Shown: positions 34,401 through 44,218 of the stretch, piece after piece
Layout of the letters: each line of letters opens with the position of its first letter
Numbering within the stretch: position 1 is the first letter of the stretch
Assembly: GCA_013339765.2 (NCBI GenBank)
Contig: CM023448.1
Location: 193,790,409-193,854,408 of the forward strand
Length of the DNA: 64,000 nucleotides
Direction of reading: 5' to 3'
DNA from: Haemaphysalis longicornis
Lineage: Eukaryota; Arthropoda; Arachnida; Ixodida; Ixodidae
Made by a program: the position numbers and the translations under genes
Notes under the pieces: model-generated
Seen by the model: only the letters and a program-made list of their open reading frames with translations
Databases searched by the model: none
Told to the model about the DNA's origin: nothing

Positions 34401-37400
34401 TTTACAAAGTTACACCACACACAGACCACACCAAATGTTTTAGCTTCCTCGTATGATAAATACATGGACCGGTTTCAAGTCTGCGAGCAAAGTGCCACAG
34501 ACTGTAAACAATCACTGCCAGAATGACTAGAGTCTTGCAGCCACCATAATTTTTATGGCAGTTGCCAGTGATGTCTTCACTGTAATACCTACAGATTCGC
34601 AACCCACCTATTTATATGGCAGTAACTACCAATGCCAGTGGCACCACACCTCTTCCGACATCATACCATGAGGTAAATAAATTTATACAGCAGAACCACC
34701 CCACTGAATGCATTTCCATTTCATCCATTTCTTAGAAAGCCACATGGTGAAATTTCGGTCCACTGCCACTACTTCAGTTTAATGTATTTTCAGGTGACAC
34801 ATTTTCCAGGACCACGCACTTTTTTCCCCACAGTACACTGAAAAACGTATCGCTGAAATTCCATCTATTTACTCTTTTTAGCTCTACTGAGCTCCTGGTT
34901 TACGTTTGAGCAACGAAAAGCTTCTTTCATGTCCATATCTGCATTAGTATGGAAAGGCAATGCATATGGGAAAAGAGAGTTTCAAGAAGCATAACAAAAT
35001 GATGTGCACGCTTGACAGTGCTTGAAACGGCTGGGTTTCTTTTCCTATACGGTGATACAGCCACTAACTTGGACATGCTTCAGAAATGAAGCTAGAATGA
35101 AACCAGGCTTGTTTTAAACAGAAAACTGTTTCCATCCACTTCACATTGGTACGACTTACATGGCAACATGTAAATTTGTAAAAAGAAAAGCAATATGCAG
35201 TACAATATGGCTATCTTTTCCTAGTGATTAGGATGGGAAATCAACTTTTATAGCAGCTCTTAGGCACGCAGAGTAGACACTGCATAGAAAAGTTGATAAA
35301 GAAGCATGCACAAAAAGAACCTTAAAAATTGAAACCATGGTTTTCTGGGATAGTTTGGAATAAGCATTTTTTGTAATACAGCAGATTTCTGTAAAATTGT
35401 GGCAAAACTTTCTTTAGCCTGGTAAAACCGTCACATATTCTGTAGCTTTACTTTTTTCTTCTTCTTTTATGGAGGGGAGGTCATAAATTAATTCAGCATA
35501 ATTAATTGAGTAAATTAAGCATAAATTGGCATAAATTAAAATGTTAGCGAATCAGATCCTCCTCCACACGGTGAAAATGATAAATTTGTGGGCAGAGACA
35601 TTTTTATAACTTTATTCCTCATTTCCAACTCAGCACAAAAAAAGGTACCTACATAGTCTTTGAGGTGAGCTTGAGTGTACAAAAAGATAACATGAATAAA
35701 AAAAAAAGGGGAATATACAAAGTATTTCGAGTGCGCACACCTGCCACCAGAGTTAGCAGATGCTCAACAAAACATTTGCTTCCGGTGTGTCACTAAACTA
35801 GCCACCATTTTGCAGATAGCCCTCTCCAAGCATTTCGCTGAGCGGTGAAAGTTTTGCCTAAAATGTGTGTTTCATCTTTAAAACATCAAAATTGCACGGA
35901 AGGATATAAAACAAGGAATGGTGCACTGTAAAACCTTCCTAGGAGTCACCAAGAGAGCTCATGTTAAGGGGCACTCCGGATCTTGTTTTGGCAATAACTA
36001 CATGCATTCACAGTTAATATACAGCACAAAAAGATGGACAAAAAGAAGAATGGACAACTCAATTGCTGCTGTCCCAATTGAGTCTCGTGACACTAGCAAT
36101 CATGTGCATTCTTCTCTACATCCTTTTTTCCCCCCACTACAAATGAACTATGAGCTTGGCAAATGCTGAACACTGTTGAACCAACTCACCCAATGTTGAA
36201 CACTTTTTAAATCGCACATCATGGTACATTTCACGAACTATCCTGGCCACACATTCGTTGGGCCTTAGAAATCCAAGTTGCACACATCACCAATAACCTT
36301 TTCTCAGAGGGGGAAGTGGGGAGGGACGGGGGATTAAACGCGCTGAAGATACACCTAGACTATGTGGCGTGCTGTAGTGGAGGGCTCCAGGTAAATTTTG
36401 ACCACCTGGGTATCTTTAACGTGCGCTGAATCTCGACAACGCTCATGCCTGAGCCCACATCCAAGTTTTACGTCTCTGCAATGAGGAGTCACAGTCAAAT
36501 TCAAAGTCAGATGACCTATCTTCATCTGAATAGTCCCCACTGCTGTTGCTATTACAAAAACCTGCTACCAATGATGTTGAAGTGCACAGTTCATGCAGTT
36601 TTACTTAAGACATGAAGCACACTTACAACATAAAGACCCTCTGCTTGCAAGCTGATTCACTATTCTTAGCAAACTTTTCCTTCAAAAGCTTCCCTTCTTG
36701 AATATGCCGAAATCTTGACTGAGACTATAATTCCCAGGCTAGACACGGCATGACCCCACTTGTCCACAGGCATCATACCTAGTTTTTAGCCGGTCATACA
36801 ATATTGCACATTTTATAAGATCGATTTCTTGTGGAAGCAGTAAGGAAAGAGTGAAGTTAAACTCTCAGATAAGCAATAGAAATGGAAAATGTTTGGTTGG
36901 TTCCCAACAGATACAATGTATAAAATTTCCCTTGACACCAATTAGTTATCCACCACACTGTGGCCCACACAAAGTTTTGTAGCAATTGTTATGTAAACTT
37001 GAAAGAAATACTGTAGTGTAGTGAGTGGCAAGCCATTAGACGTCACTAATAGGCAGGAGAACCATAGTACGATGAAAGAAAGACCTAATTTTCTGCACTT
37101 AATTTCCCACAAAGGCTAGTCAGAAATACCCAGGTAACACTGGTTTCCAGAAACAGCACAAAAACAAAATAAACGTTTTGTCTACTTCACTACAATGGTG
37201 CATCATTCTGCTATTTCCTGCAGATGGCAGCTCATACCTATTGTTTACAGGCTGTGGCCCAAAGATCACAAAGATCACAAACAGACTTGCATAGCCTTCT
37301 CAAGTGTAATAAGATTGTGCTGGGTCTAATTTCAAAAGCATTAAAATCCCCACACAGTCATACTCACTTGTTTTCTTTCAATGCCTGTACAGCCTGCTGC

Positions 37401-40400
37401 TCCTCAAAGCCCATCTCTGTTAGCTTCTTCAGTGGTGCCGTATCAATTTCCGGTTCACTGCTTTCCATAAGTTTGGCTGATGTGAAATATAACATCCAAT
37501 ACAAACATTTCATGAGTGCCATTTAGTGCTTGTTCTAGTTGCAAAGTGCAAAACAAGCAAAAACTCTCAGGTGGATCCTCATGGTGTGCATTCAACACCA
37601 AGCTACAGAAACTGCTCAGCAACAGATACATAGCCATGTTACCTTACAGGGAGATTTGTAAGTATTGGCTAGCTTAGGATGTTCATTATAGGGTTGGCAA
37701 TCACCCCACTGCCTCTCACACTCTTGGATCCACCACTGTCAAGAGGTGTAGCTAAGAGCAATACCACTACATGGTATGTTATCAGCATATACTTTCACAA
37801 AGCGCGCAACGCTACATGCTTCAGAACGTGTTGGCCATGAACAAGTACACCACATTTCTGCACACAAGGCAGTTCACTTGTAACTAGGACTTCGAGTATC
37901 CCGATTAAAACTTTTTTTAGAAAAAACCCATTAACCAAGCAGCCTTGATTGCACAGCACCACAGAGCCAAGCTTAATGATAATAAAATTCGAGCGCAACA
38001 GAGACGACAAGAGGAGGAGGACGGGATAAGTGCTTGTCCAATCGTCCTTCCCTTGTTGTTGTCTCAGTCACGCTCTAATTTTATCACCATTATGCACCAA
38101 CTTGCTTAACACTGAGTGTTACTGAACAGCCAAGCTTAGCTAGAGTTATCCCCCTATTCATTTTGGCAGGACACCAAAGGCTGAATACCTGTTTTGTTCC
38201 AACCGAAGTATCGCAGCTTTTATTATTCTTTCAGCATTTACTGGATGACAAAAAGTACTCTAACTGTTTGGAAACAAATAAAGCTGTCAGTTCTCTCTCC
38301 AGGTTCCCCTTTTTTGTGTGCGACACAAAACAGCGTGTCACAAAGAGGAGTGCACAAGTGGTGAACAAGACATGCGCTGCAGCCATCTAGAAGAAAGTTT
38401 AGGAAGTATAAACAATAAAGCAGAGAGCCAGCTCAACTGTCTCATTGCTTTCGTTAATAATCTCCCACCTCTTGCTGGCATTTTTTGCGTAAAAACAGAC
38501 GGTTGTGCTCACGCCTGCCTTCACAGGTCCAACAACTACACCTGTTCACCAAGGAAAAGCAACCAACCAAAATCGGAACTGCAACAATGCTTGTTGTGTA
38601 GTTTAGTGAGAAAAGGGTGCTGGATTGCTAGGTACACTTATCTAACACAGATATAGTCCTACCTTACTGTTCTTTCCAGAAATACGCCTAACCGAGCTCC
38701 ACAAATCCTGTTTCACCATTCAAGACTTGTGACACCACAAATTATAGTGCAGAAGAGATGTACAGAGTGGCAATACCAATTTGCACACTTTTTGCATTTT
38801 CTGAATTATTGAATAACTGCTACTATGGTGAGTCGTATATTTTTATTCCCAGCCCTGAAACTTACAGATACAATTGGCAAACTCGTTTTTGTACTTTAAT
38901 GTTCCTTTTGATGCAGAGGTGCTGGTACTTTTCTTATAAATTCAACAAAGAAAATGGGCGTAATGCAACTTACTCATAGTAGTACTTTTGCAAATTTATT
39001 TATGAATTAGAGCAATAGAACCATGTGTTATTCTTAAAATTCATATGATACAACCAAATGACACATCCCCAGGTTTTGTTTAAAAAAGAGATATGTACAG
39101 GGTGTTACGTCGATAAATAGAACACTAATTTTTTTCTCGGCGAACCGTCGCTCCATTTGCGGTCAAACTTTACCCGAGTGTCGCATTTTGTTGTCTGTTT
39201 TGTTTAACACCAGGAACAACAGCAGTACTTACCTGTTTATTCTGAATATAAATAAAAACAATTTTCGTCTATGGGGAAATGGAGGCCTATTCAAATGTGC
39301 AAGCTGGACTTGGAACGACGGTGCCAACTGGGATATGCAAAAAGAAATGCGCAATGGCTGTTCACGGTAGGAAGGAGACAAATGAGGTAGCAGACGATAA
39401 GAAAACCCGTTTTGTCGATAGTCTATGATGGCCACAAATAGTTACATAAGAGCTCATACGAATCATAGTGAAGTGTTCTCGCGGTTCACCCAGCCATCTG
39501 ATTTCAGATCATATGTCGCCTGCTGTGCCAGGATACCTCGCTTTTCGAAATAAGGCTCGCGATTCTTTGTTCACGTTTGTTGCTTTGTTCTTGTTTTACT
39601 TTTATTACTCTGCTAATGCGTGTGTGTGTGCATGTGACATCGCGTCATGAAATCATAACAGGCTGCCTTTTCGTTTGCTGTGAATGATCTTATGACGCCA
39701 TGCCACAAGCACAGACAAGCACGCACAGAATAATAAAAGTAAAACAAGAACAAAGCACCAACATGAACAAAGAATTGTGATCCTTATTTCGAAAAGCGAG
39801 GTAACCTGGCACAGCAGACGACAGACGATCTGAAACCAGATGACTGGTATCGACAACAATGGACCACAGAAATACCTTACTATGATTCGTATGAGGTCTC
39901 ATGTAACTATTTGTGGCCATCATAAACTATCGACAAATGAGGTTTTCTGATCGTCTGCTACCTCATTTGGCTTCTTCCTACCATAAATGGCCATCGCGCG
40001 TTCCCTTTGCATATCCCAGGTGGCGCCGTCGTTCCAAGATCAGCTTGCACGTCCAGATTGGCCGCCATTTTCTCATAGGCAAAAATCATTTTTACTTATT
40101 TTCAGAATAAGCCCGTAAGTACCGTCGTGTTACTGGTGTCAAACAAAACAGACCACGAAATGCGACCTTTGTGTCAAGTCTGAGCGCGAATGGAGCAGCG
40201 GTTCACCCAGGACAAAATTTTAAAGTGTTCCATTTATGGATGTAACACCCTGTATAAGAATAAACGAGCTACAATGTCCCTACAAGTCCCCGAAACATTG
40301 CATGCCAGAGATATTTCAGAAAGATAAATTTTTAAAGCCAAGGCCAAAAACAAAACAAGAAACACTCAGCTGATATAGCATAGAAAGGAAAAAACTAACT

Positions 40401-41255
40401 CACTTTGCAAGTTCTTGAAAATATTTTCGATGTCTGGGTGATGACGAAGTAACTTTTCAGACAATTCCACAAGGGAAACCAATATCCTTCTCAGCTCAGT
40501 GCGGAACTGCAACGGGTTTAATGAACAGGTTAAAATGCACACAGAAACGCCAAAACACAAGGCGAGCCTAAACAACGCAAAATCATATAAAACAAGGCGG
40601 CGTGCGATGCTGCCACACTACAAACGAAGCAGGAATTTCATCTTACATCAAGAACAAACGGAACGTCCATGGCAGGCATGGCAGGCCTGTCAAAGTTCTT
40701 GGGTTCAACACTGCCAGTTGCGAAATCAATAGCTGCTTTGTCCGGTAGCGCTTGTTTCTGCACCTGTTTCAAAACATTCGCAGCTTTTCACTTGTACCGA
40801 AAAACGTAATTGAAAGAACAAACAGAAGCCACAAAAATCACCTCAGATGACTTGTTCGGATTCGAAGAAAAAGTGGAATTCCGCTTCAGAAGCAGCAATT
40901 CGTCTGGGTGCAAAACAACAGAGATTAAGGAGGCAGCAAATGCATCTTCTTGCGAACAGTGCACGAATGTATGCACATTGCATGAGAAAACATTGCTTTC
41001 CGAGCAAACACGTATATTGAGCAGGCAGCTCTACTCACCTCCATCGTGTATTTTTTCCTCCCTGACGGAACTTTGATCACACAGCGGCCTTGCCTGCGAA
41101 ACTGATATTAGTTTGTAGTAATCGGACAGTTTGATGCAGTCTAGTGGGTTGCAAAAATGGCTGAGAGACATTTGCTTCAATTTTTCTACCGTGTACTCCG
41201 GCAAAACCTCGACTGTCCACTCGACACCACTGCTGCTTACAACGCTGATCTTCAT
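25301..41255 (-). CDS. UBAC1: UBAC1 / KPC2: UBL-UBA-UBA ubiquitin ligase adaptor (3' exon missing)
   Basis: UBAC1 (KPC2) is the non-catalytic partner of RNF123/KPC1 in the KPC ubiquitin ligase that degrades p27Kip1 in the cytoplasm of vertebrates. Nine - strand exons join in consistent phase: 41255-41039, 40903-40842, 40763-40647, 40506-40404, 37476-37368, 33607-33483, 31082-30961, 29626-29540, 25439-25301, giving 360 codons plus one base. Domain order is an N-terminal ubiquitin-like domain (residues 1 to about 80), UBA1 (about 181-216, LTEMGFEEQQAVQALKEN), UBA2 (286-322, LKEMGFSETTILDAL then CEWLLGD) and the start of the STI1-like segment (NPVVQLGLCSPKTLL). Human UBAC1 is about 405 residues, so some 35-45 residues remain in unlocated exon(s) to the left. 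The start MKISVVSSSG is chosen because it aligns with the UBL start; an in-frame upstream ATG at 41294 is possible. Confidence 0.93.
25440..29539 (-). other. UBAC1 intron 8
   Basis: This is a 4.1-kb intron. It includes a T(19) run at about 26401-26420 and a partly duplicated segment (see 28186-28385). I found no defined transposon ends and no second gene. A (TAAAA)n run lies at 29229-29251. Confidence 0.7.
28186..28385. repeat. Two diverged direct copies of a ~60-bp unit
   Basis: GTTTGATTCTGGCACCTAAT (about 28186) and GTTTGATTCTGGTATTTAAT (about 28328) each continue into a TACAA.ACTAGAACCA.TA.GCT.TCTAT pattern. This is a local duplication inside UBAC1 intron 8. Confidence 0.75.
29540..29626 (-). 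CDS. UBAC1: UBAC1 exon 8 (UBA2)
   Basis: The acceptor is CTTCCATAG and the donor is GTAAGT. The 29 codons AMSNLKEMGFSETTILDAL and RIHSNSQEAA form the first two helices of UBA2. Confidence 0.95.
29627..30960 (-). other. UBAC1 intron 7
   Basis: This is a 1.3-kb intron. A perfect 12-bp inverted repeat is present (AGGCCTAACGTC near 30648 and GACGTTAGGCCT near 30733), with a third related copy, ATTAGGCCTGAC, next to it. It may be a small MITE remnant. Confidence 0.6.
30961..31082 (-). CDS. UBAC1: UBAC1 exon 7
   Basis: An acceptor with a very long polypyrimidine run (T22 followed by CAG) precedes it; the donor is GTATAG. It encodes EPEHKGIVNAMLECFQEYKR then KDFKPNKK, equivalent to the basic FKKIRRKREF segment of human UBAC1. 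Phase 1 in, phase 0 out. Confidence 0.85.
32235..32405 (-). mobile_element. tRNA-derived SINE with a different 3' body
   Basis: Read on the - strand: an A-box-like GGTGGCTTCATGGCTAAGGC, a B-box GGGTTCGACCCC, the shared CTTTTTCTGATGGAGGTGAA-like segment, then CACAATAAAAATGCCCAGTT in place of the AAAGATCCCCAGGTGG body of the other copies. The head is related to the Ruka-like copies but the tail differs, suggesting a distinct subfamily or a mosaic. Confidence 0.75.
33202..33233. repeat. Perfect 14-bp stem / 4-nt loop hairpin in UBAC1 intron 6
   Basis: AGAAGTTTTGCTGG, loop GTTT, then CCAGCAAAACTTCT. The sequence is unrelated to the hairpin near PSMB7 but has the same 14-4-14 geometry. Confidence 0.85.
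33483..33607 (-). CDS. UBAC1: UBAC1 exon 6 (end of UBA1 and linker)
   Basis: The acceptor is TTTCTAG and the donor is GTTAGT. It completes a Lys codon, then reads MCPMSAMEWLLAKG, closing UBA1, followed by a low-complexity linker with TSTNEAAPAPQ. The linker is poorly conserved, as it is between species. Confidence 0.88.
33961..34147. mobile_element. MITE, family A copy 2
   Basis: The left end is AAGTTTACGGACC and the right end read inward is AGGTTTACGGACC. The interior is homologous to 23326-23512. Two copies with nearly the same length (187 bp) define the family. Confidence 0.8.
36358..36440 (-). mobile_element. Ruka-like SINE body fragment
   Basis: On the - strand it reads CGCACGTTAAAGATACCCAG, GTGGTCAAAATTTACC and GGAGCCCTCCACTACAGC. 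It corresponds to the SINE body without its tRNA head or AATC tail. Confidence 0.85.
37368..37476 (-). CDS. UBAC1: UBAC1 exon 5 (UBA1)
   Basis: The acceptor is CACATCAG and the donor is GTGAGT. It encodes KLMESSEPEIDTAPLKKLTE and MGFEEQQAVQALKEN. The MGF...AL pattern is the ubiquitin-binding UBA signature. Phase 1 in, phase 2 out. Confidence 0.95.
37723..37738. repeat. Solitary hAT-type terminus
   Basis: CTTGGATCCACCACTG is the complement of a CAGTGGTGGATCCAAG hAT/MITE end. No partner end was found within a few hundred bases to the left, so only a fragment remains. Confidence 0.55.
37978..38110 (-). mobile_element. Fold-back element related to the 17001 insertion
   Basis: GATAATAAAATTCGAGCGCA...GAGACGACAAGAGG...GGACGG pairs with CGTCCTTCCCTTGTTG...GTCTCAG...CGCTCTAATTTTATC, arms of about 45 bp and a loop of about 18. 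On the - strand it is preceded by GTTAAGCAAGTTGGTGCA, comparable to the GGGCTAGTTGGTGC head at 17039. Family membership is inferred from this shared head-plus-hairpin plan. Confidence 0.65.
39098..40252. mobile_element. 1155-bp fold-back (full-length palindrome) mariner-like element
   Basis: The outer ends are CAGGGTGTTACGTCGATAAA and, read inward from the right, CAGGGTGTTACATCCATAAA, each flanked by TA (39096-39097, 40253-40254). The two halves are inverted copies of each other over about 560 bp, meeting at a short centre near 39655-39680. The left arm on the - strand (MAIIDYRQNGFSYRLLPHLS) and the right arm on the + strand (MAIINYRQMRFSDRLLPHLA) encode matching peptides only because the DNA is palindromic. 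CAGGGTG ends and TA duplication suggest a Tc1/mariner relative. Confidence 0.9.
40404..40506 (-). CDS. UBAC1: UBAC1 exon 4
   Basis: The acceptor is GTTGCAG and the donor is GTGAGT. It encodes FRTELRRILVSLVELSEKLL then HHPDIENIFKNLQ. It is nearly superposable on the human FxTELRKILVSLIE segment. It is the exon that precedes the 1155-bp fold-back element in the intron. Confidence 0.95.
40647..40763 (-). CDS. UBAC1: UBAC1 exon 3
   Basis: The exon runs from CAG|GTG to GAT|GTAAGA, 39 codons in phase 0. It encodes VQKQALPDKAAIDFATGSV and MPAMDVPFVLD. QKxxPDKxAI matches the human QKAPDKEAI linker. Confidence 0.92.
40842..40903 (-). CDS. UBAC1: UBAC1 exon 2
   Basis: The acceptor is TTTTGCACCCAG and the donor is GTGATT. 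At 62 bp it joins exon 1 through a split Asp codon to read IHDGDELLLLKRN, equivalent to the last UBL strand (DVLLLIKKR in human). Confidence 0.9.
41039..41255 (-). CDS. UBAC1: UBAC1 exon 1 (UBL domain)
   Basis: It encodes MKISVVSSSGVEWTVEVLPE, YTVEKLKQMSLSHF and KLSDYYKLISVSQARPL. The donor is GTGAGT at 41038. It ends in phase 1. The W and VEKLK spacing match the ubiquitin-like fold of UBAC1 family members. Confidence 0.93.
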
Positions 41256-41560
41256 CTCACACGCACCACTGAGACTTGCGCTTAAGTATAACATATCTCT
41301 TAAATAGCATCAACGGCGCACTTAGAACAAATCTGTGGGGAAGTTTCCAGGCAACTGTTCCAGCATTTTCGGAGAAACTGAATAGAAACGGAGCAAAAAT
41401 TAACATCAGCTGTTTGCGAAGCACACGCCTTCAGCAGCCGAAAACTTGCGAAGCACAAGGCACGCACGCCACGTGCGAACAAGAGTTATTTTCAGTTTGC
41501 ACGCGACGTGCGAACAATATTTTTTTATAGTTTGCACGCAACGTGCATGTAGACCTAGGT
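41256..41560 (-). promoter_or_regulatory. UBAC1 5' region with repeated CACGTG/ACGTGC motifs
   Basis: Between 41459 and 41550 the sequence ACGTGCGAACAA or its shortened form ACGTGC recurs three times, each followed by an AT-rich spacer and TTTGCACGC. One copy contains a CACGTG E-box (41470-41475). The array lies about 200-300 bp upstream of the UBAC1 start codon. No TATA box was identified with confidence. Function is inferred from position only. Confidence 0.5.
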
Positions 41561-41904
41561 GCCCTACCTGCGGACCCCAAGCCAGCTGCGCGGCAAGCCA
41601 CTGGGAATCGAGATAATCTTTACGAAAGAAAACAAAGATGTTAGTGTAGTGGTAACTATATGTACGGTGTCAGGCCCGGGAAACAATCCAACATTTTTTT
41701 CTCAACTGCCGCCGCTTCTAGGCCGCTAGACCGGAATGCTGGGTAACAAATGTGGGCTTTCTGCTACACGGCGCTTGAATTGCTAAGGAATCCATAATCA
41801 TTGGGTAATTCGGTTTTTAATCATAATGGACTGTCATCCTTTTTTCCCCTGGGAAATAACTCTTTAAGGACTAATCGGAGTACAGTCAATAATTTAGCCC
41901 TGGC
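41561..41904. other. Intergenic, nothing recognised
   Basis: No exon was found. CpG is commoner here than in the UBAC1 introns, consistent with promoter-proximal DNA. Confidence 0.4.
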
Positions 41905-41970
41905 CAATCCCCCCTTGTGGGTAAGAGCCAAAAACTTCAAGAGCATCGTCATCGTCAAAGGCTAGGGTAA
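41905..41970 (+). repeat. LINE 3'-end remnant
   Basis: GGCCAATCCCCCCTTGTGGG followed by TAAGAGCC resembles the 3' UTR of the LINE at 46872-47080 (GGCCAATCCCCCGCGTTGGT then ATGTGCCA). The (CATCGT)n-like run ends it. It sits directly before the 5' truncated LINE. Confidence 0.5.
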
Positions 41971-42156
41971 ATGCTCTGGAACTCTGGTTCAGCAACATTT
42001 TTTCGATGGAAGACGACTTCAGTCTTAGACTTGACTTTTTCAAACTCCGGCAATATCTCTTCGTGGTCTACTCTGGATCACGCGACAAGTAGTGACCATG
42101 TTCCTATTTTATTTGAGATAGTGTGCCCAATTCTAGGTCCCCACGTGCTCGTATGA
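41971..42156 (+). pseudogene. LINE endonuclease C-terminus
   Basis: SVLDLTFSNSGNISSWSTLD followed by SSDHVPILFE is the last segment of the exonuclease-endonuclease-phosphatase fold, with the catalytic SDH motif. Everything upstream of it is absent. Confidence 0.8.
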
Positions 42157-43028
42157 TTCGGCATACAAATTTACACCGTATGCAAAACAAAGTAAAAATA
42201 GCACTTCAATCTATTCCATCCGGTAACGAGAAACGCAGGGCAGTTCAAGTTACTTCGATCATTTCGGATGCTGTTAGGTCTTCGGCCCAATTCATTATCT
42301 CTTCTCAAAAAGATGGCAAAAGCCCGTGGTGGAACGAAGATTGCGCACGGGCGTATAATCAAAGGCAGGCGGCTTGGAAGGTACTGCTAAGAAACCAATG
42401 CCCGTCTAATTGGACCAATTACAAATTTGCGGCCGCCATATTCAAACGGACAGTGTCTAAAGCGAAAGAAGTTCATAACACCCAGAAGTTTGCCGCTCTC
42501 TCAAAGCCAAAGAATAGGCGATTGCTGTACCAGTTTCTTCGCTCGAGAAAGGTGGTTCAAGAGCTCCACAATGAAAATTCGGTGGTTCATTCAACACAGG
42601 AATCTATTGAAGCTCTCGAACAAATTGCACAAGAACTTAAATCCCGCTTTTCTTCTGTGTTCTCCACTCCTTTTGTCAGTCAACTTTCTAATGTTGGTTT
42701 CAACCCAGTGAAAATGTCGGACTTGGCTGACGTTGTTTCACAGCTGTCTGAGGCTGCTCCGGGGCCAGATGGCATTACTGTGCCAATGCTACAGTTTTTA
42801 TTTGAGGAAACCCCTGAAGATTTACTCAACATAGTAAACACGTCAATAAAACATAGCTGGATACCTCCAGAATGGAAACTCTCGAAGATAGTGCCATTGC
42901 TAAAAAACGAAGGATTAGGTTACGTCCCAGATAACATCAGGCCAATTTCCTTAACTAGCAACTTGGTAAAGCTCATCGGATATTGCATGGTCGTCTTATG
43001 CGATTTCTTGAAAGCAATAAGATTTTAA
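42123..43028 (+). pseudogene. LINE RT, N-terminal half
   Basis: It shows the EN-RT linker (SPWWNEDCARAYNQRQAAW), LSEAAPGPDGITVPML and WKLSKIVPLLK, then PDNIRPISLTSNLVKL (RT blocks 0-2). The frame breaks near 43000 and resumes in the next segment. Confidence 0.9.
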
Positions 43029-44152
43029 GCCCCACTCAAATTGGCTTCAGACCCTGGAATTCCATATGGAAGGCTCATATTGACATTGAGAGCCGCGTTA
43101 AACTAGCCCGTAGCCTAAAACACGTAAGCGCACTTGTTACTCTTGATATAACAAAGGCCTATGACAGCGTAGAGTATACTACCTTAATGTCACATCTTGA
43201 GAGTAGCGAAATCCCTCTATACATCCAATCGTGGATTGGTGCGTTTTTAACTGGAAGGACATTCTTCTGTTCGAAAGGTGGCATATCATCATCGCAATAT
43301 CAGCAGTTTCGAGGGGTTCCTCAGGGGTCAGTCCTTTCTCCGGTTCTTTTTAATATTCTTCTCAGATCAGTTCCCATAATGGATGGCATATCAACTTACA
43401 TTTATGCCGATGATATTGCTTTTTACTCATCGGGCAGAGACATTCATGACTTGTGCCAAAGGCTACAAAACTATCTGGCCACCCTATATAATTGGCTTAA
43501 CAGGCTACATTTGTCACTTAATGTGGGAAAATGTGCGGTCTTAGTATTTCCGATTACCATCCCCATTTCTTTATGCCTATTCTACCGACAGCAATCCATC
43601 CGTCAAGTTACAGAATTAAAATATCTCGGTATAATCTATGATGACAAGCTTTCATGGCGTCCTCATATTAAACATATTGCTACTAAAGGAGAAAGAGCTG
43701 CAGGCGTGCTCCGCAGGCTATGTAGCCACAAATTCGGGTTGCGTAGAGATACACTGTTAATGATATATCGCAGTTATGTCCGCCCGGTATTAGAGTTTGG
43801 CTGCGTCCTATTTTCTGGTTGTGCGGCGTACAAATTAAATCCCCTATTTATCGTCGAGAGAATGGCTTTGCGATTATGCTTGGGACTGCCAAAATATGTC
43901 GCTAACCCTATTTTACACCTTGAGACACGATTTCCTCCACTGAAGTTTAGATTCCAATTATTGACCGTACTAACCTTTGTCAAATTGTTTGAACCCCCAC
44001 TGCATGACGCACAGTTCATTCTCCGTCTGAGGCCTGATCTTTTTCAAGGCATTCAGTGGACGCGGTTCCAGAGACCCCAGATGGATCTAGTACAGTCATG
44101 GCTTAAGCCACTTCACGCAGACCTTTTTTGCGCTCCCCTCTACTTGTTCTAA
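42983..44152 (+). pseudogene. LINE RT, catalytic half and thumb
   Basis: Motif A is ALVTLDITKAYDSVEYTTL, the block FRGVPQGSVLSPVLFNILL follows, and motif C is TYIYADDIAFYSSG with both catalytic Asp residues. Next come LNVGKCAVLVFP, VTELKYLGIIYDDKL and the thumb RSYVRPVLEFGC. It ends at TAA in 44150-44152, after which frame +1 would carry on. Confidence 0.93.
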
Positions 44153-44218
44153 GTGTGTCATCTGTTGAAATAAACTTTGATAATATCTTCCCCCCAAATG
44201 CCAAGATGTTGCCAGCCC

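Larger units (their letters stand above)
33608..37367 (-). other. UBAC1 intron 5
   Basis: This is a 3.8-kb intron holding the MITE at 33961-34147 and the SINE fragment at 36358-36440. The rest is AT-rich, with a repeated TAAATTAA motif at about 35480-35540. Confidence 0.7.
37477..40403 (-). other. UBAC1 intron 4
   Basis: This is a 2.9-kb intron holding the fold-back elements at 37978-38110 and 39098-40252 and a stray hAT-type end at about 37723-37738 (outward end CAGTGGTGGATCCAAG). Confidence 0.75.

Noticed and set aside
39188..40110. Matching peptides (MAII.YRQ..FS.RLLPHL) on opposite strands, suggesting a gene pair
   Set aside because: They come from the two arms of one DNA palindrome; there is no independent support for coding.
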